From Akanthomyces muscarius (Eukaryota > Ascomycota > Sordariomycetes > Hypocreales > Cordycipitaceae), in assembly GCF_028009165.1 (NCBI RefSeq), contig NC_079242.1:3100001-3164000 (forward strand): 64,000 nucleotides of DNA. Direction: 5' to 3'. This document shows positions 58,101-64,000 of this stretch, in pieces (position 1 is the first letter of the stretch; the number at the start of each line of letters is the position of its first letter). The position numbers were made by a program, and so were the translations under genes. Under the pieces are notes generated by a model. That model searched no databases, was not told the origin of the DNA, and was given only the letters and a program-made list of their open reading frames with translations.

Positions 58101-58684
58101 CAGCTGCCGCTAGCGACGCTGGCTCAATACACAACTACCCCATGTACGCCGCTGCATTTGCCTCGGATCCCGACGAAATTCCATTGAGCCAACGCCGCTC
58201 CATGATTCTCGGTAGCCGCATGTCGATGAACGAGTCGTCATATTCCCTGAACCGCAGCGAGAGCCGTGCCGGTAGCAGTCATGGCGGTGTTGACAACCTC
58301 ACTTTCAACTCTCACCAGCCCCAGAGAAACTCGGGCCTCCCCACACAGGCCGTTCGAGATACCCAGCTTGCCAACTTCCGCATGTCTGTTTCGCAGGACC
58401 TGCGCGCTGGCAATCCAATGATGAGCAGCGGTGGCCGCGAAACTCCCTTTGCGTCTACCAACTCGCTACTTGGCGGGCGTGAAGCCGAGGTGCAGCGCAA
58501 CATTGAGATGCAGCGCCACGTTCTGATGGGCCAAAAGGAGGCTGAGGCTCAGAGAAGAGAGATGCAGCGCCGCGATAAAGAATTTTCTGACCGTGCCTTT
58601 GACGATCGCATGCGTAGCGGTGACCTCCTTGACGCGCACCGCGAAGCCATGCGCAAGATGCAGCGAGGGTCTGGTAAACGCTAA
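55106..58684 (+). CDS. Large TM198/DUF4203-like membrane protein with long cytosolic tail
   Basis: Exons 55106-55433 and 55488-58684 (54-nt intron), 1174 aa. Signal peptide (MFLKPFRICALLCLILALQL, cut near AQS), then a Ser/Thr-rich, probably O-glycosylated extracellular stretch to about residue 110, then seven or so hydrophobic segments (about 125-340), including WGVAGIIMMLTGLVYALIG, the family's GGYVAAIILSGCAIGAASIF-type core, GLGCALGGFCFSMWLLCL and FSRFTRDWSLIVSIAFAGAT. This layout matches the DUF4203/TM7SF3-TMEM198 fold. The remaining 830 residues are cytosolic, charged and disordered, opening with a basic/acidic coiled coil (KIVREKREKRAALRAEGQR, in part) and ending in a second coiled coil with EAEAQRREMQRRDKEFS. 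In fungi the family is uncharacterised. Confidence 0.85.
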
Positions 58685-59247
58685 TAAGTACAAGCCATTT
58701 TTGCTTGACTACTGTCACTTTTTGAATTCTTGTCAATTTTTGTCGCCCGACAATTTCTATCTTCTACAATTCTCGCTCGACGCGATTTTCCCAAAGTCAT
58801 TTTCAACTTTTGCTTCAACCGAATACCCCTTCTAATACGCGTTAATCGCACGGCCATTCGCGCGATTTCCCAGTCGTGCGCAGCGGCGAGAAAGACCAGA
58901 TATATTGCCAGGTAGTTGGGTACGTTAACTGTTTCTGCGGCGTTCTGGATTCAATTGCTCGTTTTTTTTGTTACATGTTTCAAAAAAAGAATCTGCGCTT
59001 TCGACCACCGTCACAATTGATCGGTGCCTATACATACAACAGTATAGTTTTTATAATTGATTGCATTCATAAAGATCTCATATCGTCCCATCCTTGATTT
59101 CATTATACCACTTCCAGCGACGTATTTAGTCATTAGACGAAGAAAAAGTGCCAAAATCATTACTGCAAATATGGGCACAACGGCGAAAGTACCTAAATAT
59201 ACCACTCAAGATTGAGCGAAGGAAAAAGCGGACATGAACACTTGAAG
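58685..59247. other. Convergent spacer, no gene seen
   Basis: About 560 bp of AT-rich sequence holding two 3' ends. Confidence 0.5.
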
Positions 59248-61035
59248 CTATGAGCGCTGATGATGATCCCCGGTCTCAGAGGATGTGGCGTCTGCGAACC
59301 TTGCGCTTCTATTACTCGACTCCAGAGTCGAGAACGCATTGGGCAGATCCAGAGCCTCGGAAGGGTGCGGCTGGCCCTGTGGTATCGCAGGCAGCGAAAA
59401 GTTTCTTACAGGTGGAGACGACCTTTGGAGCCGCGGCGAAACCGGCTGCACAGAAATCTCGTCGTCATTTTGGTTATGCAGCGAAAATACCGATGCCTTG
59501 GTGTCGATCGGTGGTAGTACCGGAGGCTGCGACGGAAGGGATGACGTAGGGTGCATGCTTCCGGTCCTGTTTCGGAAGGGAAACGGGTTTCTGGGTAGGC
59601 GGTTCGACCAGCTCGAAGGAGGGCGTGTAATTGACGCATCGCCTTCAGGCCCTCCGCCAAGAGATGTGGCAAGCTGCGGTGTGAGCAGACGAGAGAGGGC
59701 GTGGCTGCCTGCTGTGCTCTCGCCAGAGGAGACGCTCTTGCTGGTCACATGAGGAGTGAGTCTATACCTGGAAGCAGAAGTCTCCGACGTCTTTGTTTTC
59801 CTACGAAGTATGTTAATATAGCGCCATTTTTGCAGCATGGGACCAAGACTCTTACCCAGTAACTTGGTTGAGGTATCCAGCCGAGGCAGCTGTCTGCCTC
59901 GCGCTCCTATCTGGATCATATTCGTCGTGCAACTTGGGCCAAATCTTGCCCAGGCCAAAGTACAGCAGAACGACGCGGTAGGAGTTCATCGCGTCCTTGG
60001 TCATGCCAAAGAAGATGAAGATGGGAATCGAGGTGATGATGGAGATGTAGCCATTGTTGAAGCTGCCAAAGTCGATGACACGGCTTGGCACGAATGTGAT
60101 GGCATCCCATGGTAGTGCTGCGGTGGTGGAATGATGGATCTCGTTGAAATCAAATGGCTTCAAGGTTCCCAGAGCCTGGATATTGAGAAAGCACAGAGTG
60201 ATGGTGATGGGTAAGAAAGGGACGAGAATGGACATGACCATAAGGTAAAGGCGACGCTTGGCACGCTGGCTTCGTAGGAAGGCAGCGCGGTTGCTAGTCA
60301 GGGCAGAAGCAGTGACTTTGGAAACTTGTCGAAATCGGAAAAAGGTGATGACTGGAAGCAGTGTTGGCAATTTTCCCACGCCGAGGCCATGCTGACACGG
60401 GACTCACCTGCGTAGATGGCAGCAACAATGGAAATGACCAGCTGCGCAATAACAAAAAACACCAGATACGGCCAAGCTGAGTACGGAACCCAACTGCATC
60501 CCATCAATGGACCGATAGCGTACCTCTGGGCCGCCAGCGGCCAAGTGAAAGCGAGCTGCACAATGGGCAGCGGAAAGATGATGAGGGCCTGGAACAGGTT
60601 GCGGCGCCTCTTCTCCCTGACCGTGAGTGGGTTGGCGCGCATGATGCCGACCTGGTGCGCGAGGTTGCGCATGATGGCCAGCAGGCAGGTGACGTAGATG
60701 CCCGCGCAGCCATTGTAAATGAAAGGTTCAATATCGCAGAGGCCGTAGCCGGGCCACCACGACTCCATGTCGTCGGTGTGCCAGAGCGCGGCCATGACGA
60801 TGGTGAAGATGTTTTTGATCTCGACGACGACGATGAATACGACGGCGGCGAACTCGCCGTTGCGGTAGAGAAGGCGCAGGGGCACGAGGCAGACGAGGTT
60901 GGCGACGACACCGAGGACGATGCGCACGGCGAGGTTGGCCGTGAGGGACGGCGTGACGAAGGGGGGCACGCTGTCGCCGAGCATGAAGATGGGCGAGTTG
61001 TGGTCCCCTCGGGGGATGAGAGCGTGACGCTCCAT
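59248..61035 (-). CDS. STE3: STE3-class a-factor-type pheromone receptor
   Basis: Seven-helix G-protein-coupled receptor for lipid-modified peptide pheromone. Exons 61035-60408, 60351-59856 and 59800-59248 (introns 56 and 55 nt), 558 aa. Matches: helix 1 VRIVLGVVANLVCLVPLRLL then YRNGEFAAVVFIVVVEIKN, LWHTDDMESWWPGYGLCDIE, the fourth-helix stretch KRRRNLFQALIIFPLPIVQL, the loop ending MGCSWVPYSAWP, then FRFRQVSKVTASALTSNRAA (third intracellular loop), and FGSFNNGYISIITSIPIFIF. C-terminal tail of about 200 residues, Ser/Pro-rich. Unlike yeast, filamentous ascomycetes express it irrespective of mating type. The upstream in-frame ATG at 61077 would add 14 residues; I prefer the shorter form. Confidence 0.94.
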
Positions 61036-63707
61036 GGTGGTTTCAAGTGCTGAGCTTTGTAGATAATGTATTGGCAATGGAGCTGGGGTGTAAGAGAGGT
61101 AGCCTAGACAGGATATCGGCGATGAAGCCGAGTGGGAAGAGCTTAGACACGGTTAGAGAGAAGCAGATCGACAGTAAGCGTTCGTCATGAGGACTGGAAC
61201 AAAGCAAGAGATATGAGGAGAGGAACAGAGTGTTGTTTGCTGAGATCGGGAAGCGCTTTGGGACCAGAGCGGAGTGATATGTAGGACCGGCCCAGGGATC
61301 TCATCCTTATACAATGCGGACGAAGAAGCTAGCATCCGTCTCTACAGGCAGTGAAAGCAATCAACAAGGCAGCCCGTCAGACAGGGCTGCCGAAGGAGTC
61401 GTCACATTTTGCCTGAGACGAAAATAGAGATCAAAAGAACCTCAATAAGACGAGGGTGTGCGGTGTGTACCGATCAGGCCCCTGCCATGGGGAGAAAAGC
61501 CAAGTTGGGGGCCGCCTTCTCCATCGCAGCAGATCCAACGTCTCTCCCTCACCCTCCAAGCCCTCAATGATAGGCTGAATGAAGGAATTCTAGCCTCGTT
61601 CATACACACACTCCTTGGGAAGATCCGCAAGGCCCCCCCGTGGCGTCCAGATGGTCGACAAACATCTGGAGGCGGAGGGGGGGGAAGACACAACGGTCCA
61701 TAACCGGCTTCTCCCGCTGCTAGCCATTTCGGAAGGCGTTGACGGAGCAGAGAGAGAAAAGATTGGCTGCCTGTCGTTGGCTAGGTCTGAGAGGTTTGAA
61801 TGGGGAGGTCTGCTCAATGCGTGTAAGCGCGGTTCTATTGACACCCAAAAAGGGTAATTCTGAGGTGGGAGTGGAAGTGGGTCTGAGACATCCAGCTGGT
61901 GATGTGTAAAAGATTCGCTGTTGAACAAACATGAAGGTGAAGCAGAGGGAATAGAAAAGGGAACTTTGTCTAAAGCCTTGGGGTTCTTTTGTTTTTTGAT
62001 TCAGGATTCTATTGTGTGGATGTGCAGAGGCGTCGGAGTTGCAAAATCCGATGAGGGTCTATTTGAGGGGACCATTCTCTCCGCAGTGGAATACGAGCAA
62101 AGGCTTGCAGTCGATTCGCCATGGGAATGCTGCAAGTATTCTCTTTCGGCACTTGGAAAATCATTTGCGTTGTCTGCATCATGTGGCTTTCCTAGCTGGT
62201 AATCATGCGGCCCGTGTTGACCACCAAAGCTGACTCTGTACCTCGCAGCTGCGGCTGTTTGGCGTAAAGCTAGGATCAAGCCGGAAGAGTGCCACGGAAT
62301 TGATGGATACTGGGGTGTAAGTTGGCTAATAAACCATGTATCTGTGTCCAGTTTCGCAGTCTCGTTTCCGAGGGGGCTGCCCGACATGTAGACAGTGTGA
62401 CGATGGCTCGTGGCAACCTGGCCTCTGTTTTGCGCGGATGGCGTGAAGCCGCGCTGAATGAAAAATCCAACAAGACCTAGTTCCTAATCTAAGTTGTTCT
62501 AGAGACGAGGCTGGTGCAGGTGAAGCCAGCGTGTCCATCCGTTGAAGATTGTCGAGGGCCCGTCGCGACCTCGTCGAGCATATCACAGGCGAGGCACTTG
62601 CGCTCAACAGCGCGGAAAGCTGCGCAGGGGTTTCGTCTCGCCACCGCCCGGCGCACGAGACAAGCATGCAATCAAGCGGTCATCTTGCCATTCTGCACTG
62701 GCCAGAGGACGCTTCGTTACGACGTTGTCACGCCAAGTTGCTGAACAGGTGGACCTTGCCACGGGCGGCAGAGACAATGTCGAGCATGGCGCGGATGCAT
62801 TGACCAAACCCAGTCGCTAGGCGTCTCTGCGCCCAGGGCTCTTAGATCCATTGATTGGACACATCCAGGCGTGACCGAGCAAGTAGCACGTATCAAGTCC
62901 ATACGTCCTGTAGTAAGTTATGACTTGCTGCCGCACTGCCTCGGGAGAGCTCGACCGCCCGTCGCGATCGTGCGCCGTCCACGTTGACCGGCTTCTCCTG
63001 TGGAACTGGTTTGATGAAGAACATGGTGCTGGTGGAAAAAGTCTTGAAGAAAAAAAGAAGAAACTTGAGAGATGAGAACCATATACGACCCGGCTCTATG
63101 GTGATTTCTTTTTACAGAACATTACAAAGGCCTGAGAGACAGCACTCCACGTCCAGCTGCAGGCAGCAGCTAGGAGAGGACTCCTGCCGAAATAATAGGC
63201 CGAGTGAGATGCTTGTCCGGCAGTCGAGTAACACGGCGCATGGCGTCTGCAAAAGCTCGACGCCTTGCATCGTCGTGTGGGCGGGCGCATTTTGCAGCAC
63301 GGCAGATTCACTGCACCACAAGGGATCAAGCCAAGGTTTGGCGGCGATGATCAGAGGGTACATGTGCCACCCGCAAAGGGCCCGCAGTGAAGCTGGTACC
63401 ACTTAAACGGCCCCTGCAGTGCACCCCTTGCGCCCCAGCGCGGCCAATCAGCGTGGCGCAGCAGCCCAGGCCTAATCTAACGTTGGCCGGATTCGCGTCT
63501 GAGACGCGATCTTGCGGCCCCTCCTCTCCTCCAGGCGGCGTTACACCACCAATTTGCTTGCTTCCTCAGGCCAGCTCTTTCGCATCTTGGCGTCGCAAAC
63601 CCCATTCATGTACATTTCATCCATCCAATCCATCAACATCCTCGTCGCAAACGTCGTCTAATTCTTTTTTTCACTCCCACAAATCAATCAGCCAACCAAC
63701 CGCAACA
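61036..63707. promoter_or_regulatory. 2.7-kb divergent region, STE3 / mitochondrial SSB
   Basis: No gene supported. G-runs at about 61673-61685 and A-rich tracts near 63048-63060. The right end (63560-63707) is a C/T/A-rich leader before the RIM1-like start. Confidence 0.45.
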
Positions 63708-64000
63708 ATGTCCTCCATGCTCTTCCGCCGCACCGCCGCCGCCCCTGTGGCCTCTGCCGCCCGCGCCTTCAGCACCTCGTCGCCGCGCTCCATTGCCCGC
63801 ATCTCCATCATCGGCAACCTCGCCGACACCCCCGAGCTCGTGCCCACCAACTCGGGCCGCGAGATCATCAAGTACGCCGTCGCCAGCAACTCGGGCCCCC
63901 GCGACAACCGCCAGACCTCGTGGTTCCGCGTCACCAGCTTCGCCGAGGGTCCCCGCAAGGACTTTCTCCTGACCCTGCCCAAGGGGTATGTACATTTTTC
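63708..64000 (+). CDS. RIM1: Mitochondrial single-stranded DNA-binding protein, partial (5' part)
   Basis: Tetrameric OB-fold protein coating single-stranded mitochondrial DNA. Exon 1 runs 63708-63985 and ends at a GTATGT donor; the rest lies beyond the window. The N-terminus is a mitochondrial targeting signal rich in Arg/Ala/Ser with a likely cut after RAFSTSS. The OB fold starts RISIIGNLADTPELVPTNSG, followed by REIIKYAVASNS and TSWFRVTSFAEG, matching the bacterial SSB beta strands (VxGNLxxDPE, WxxVxxF). Incomplete only because of the window edge. Confidence 0.9.
   Translation, partial: MSSMLFRRTAAAPVASAARAFSTSSPRSIARISIIGNLADTPELVPTNSGREIIKYAVASNSGPRDNRQTSWFRVTSFAEGPRKDFLLTLPKGYVHF

Noticed and set aside
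1..64000. CRISPR arrays, rRNA genes, bacterial operons or intact transposons
   Set aside because: No regularly spaced repeats, rRNA segments, transposase or reverse-transcriptase motifs, or terminal inverted repeats were seen; the genes are clearly fungal nuclear.

Overview
The window is nuclear DNA of a filamentous ascomycete. Genes are spaced on both strands, introns are short (50-125 nt, GTAAGT-like donors, YAG acceptors), leaders are CT-rich, and families such as the STE3-type receptor, ERF4, BYS1 and 2EXR proteins are fungal. Gene content fits Pezizomycotina, probably Sordariomycetes (Hypocreales is an inference only). There is no bacterial operon structure, CRISPR array, rRNA or recognisable tRNA. 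All exon joins were worked out by hand from splice signals, reading-frame continuity and family motifs; every multi-exon model given closes in frame.

Region 1 (1-9480) is the accessory part and the most interesting. It holds a catalytic-type cis-prenyltransferase, a Nus1/NgBR-like cis-prenyltransferase partner ending in an RxG motif, a 14-TM MFS exporter, and a stand-alone class I terpene cyclase related to the cyclase half of fusicoccadiene-type chimeric synthases. No trans-prenyltransferase is visible. Together they look like a small terpenoid cluster whose precursor would come from a dedicated two-subunit cis-prenyltransferase. A 2.6-kb stretch between the two prenyltransferase genes carries only broken coding-like pieces.

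Region 2 (10.2-23.7 kb) is core genome: proteasome subunit alpha4 (PRE6, with a 7-nt micro-exon), a CHY zinc-finger protein (5-nt first coding exon), the TFIIH helicase XPB/Ssl2, a TRK potassium transporter with a long CT-rich upstream region, and a VPS9-domain Rab5 exchange factor.

Region 3 (25.5-44.7 kb) mixes metabolic and secreted functions: a small secreted protein built from repeats, an acyl-CoA synthetase, a GFA/CENP-V-fold protein, a BYS1-family secreted protein, a GH1 beta-glucosidase, an SLC10A7/Rch1-like transporter, the Ras-palmitoylation cofactor Erf4, a YjjX/DUF84 nucleotide phosphatase, a 2EXR protein and an amino-acid/GABA-type permease.

Region 4 (46.4-64 kb) holds membrane and signalling proteins: a rhodopsin-like integral membrane protein, a conserved membrane protein of unknown function, a large TM198/DUF4203-like membrane protein, a STE3-class pheromone receptor, and, running off the right edge, the mitochondrial single-strand DNA-binding protein. 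A 4.5-kb stretch (50.6-55.1 kb) has no gene I can support.
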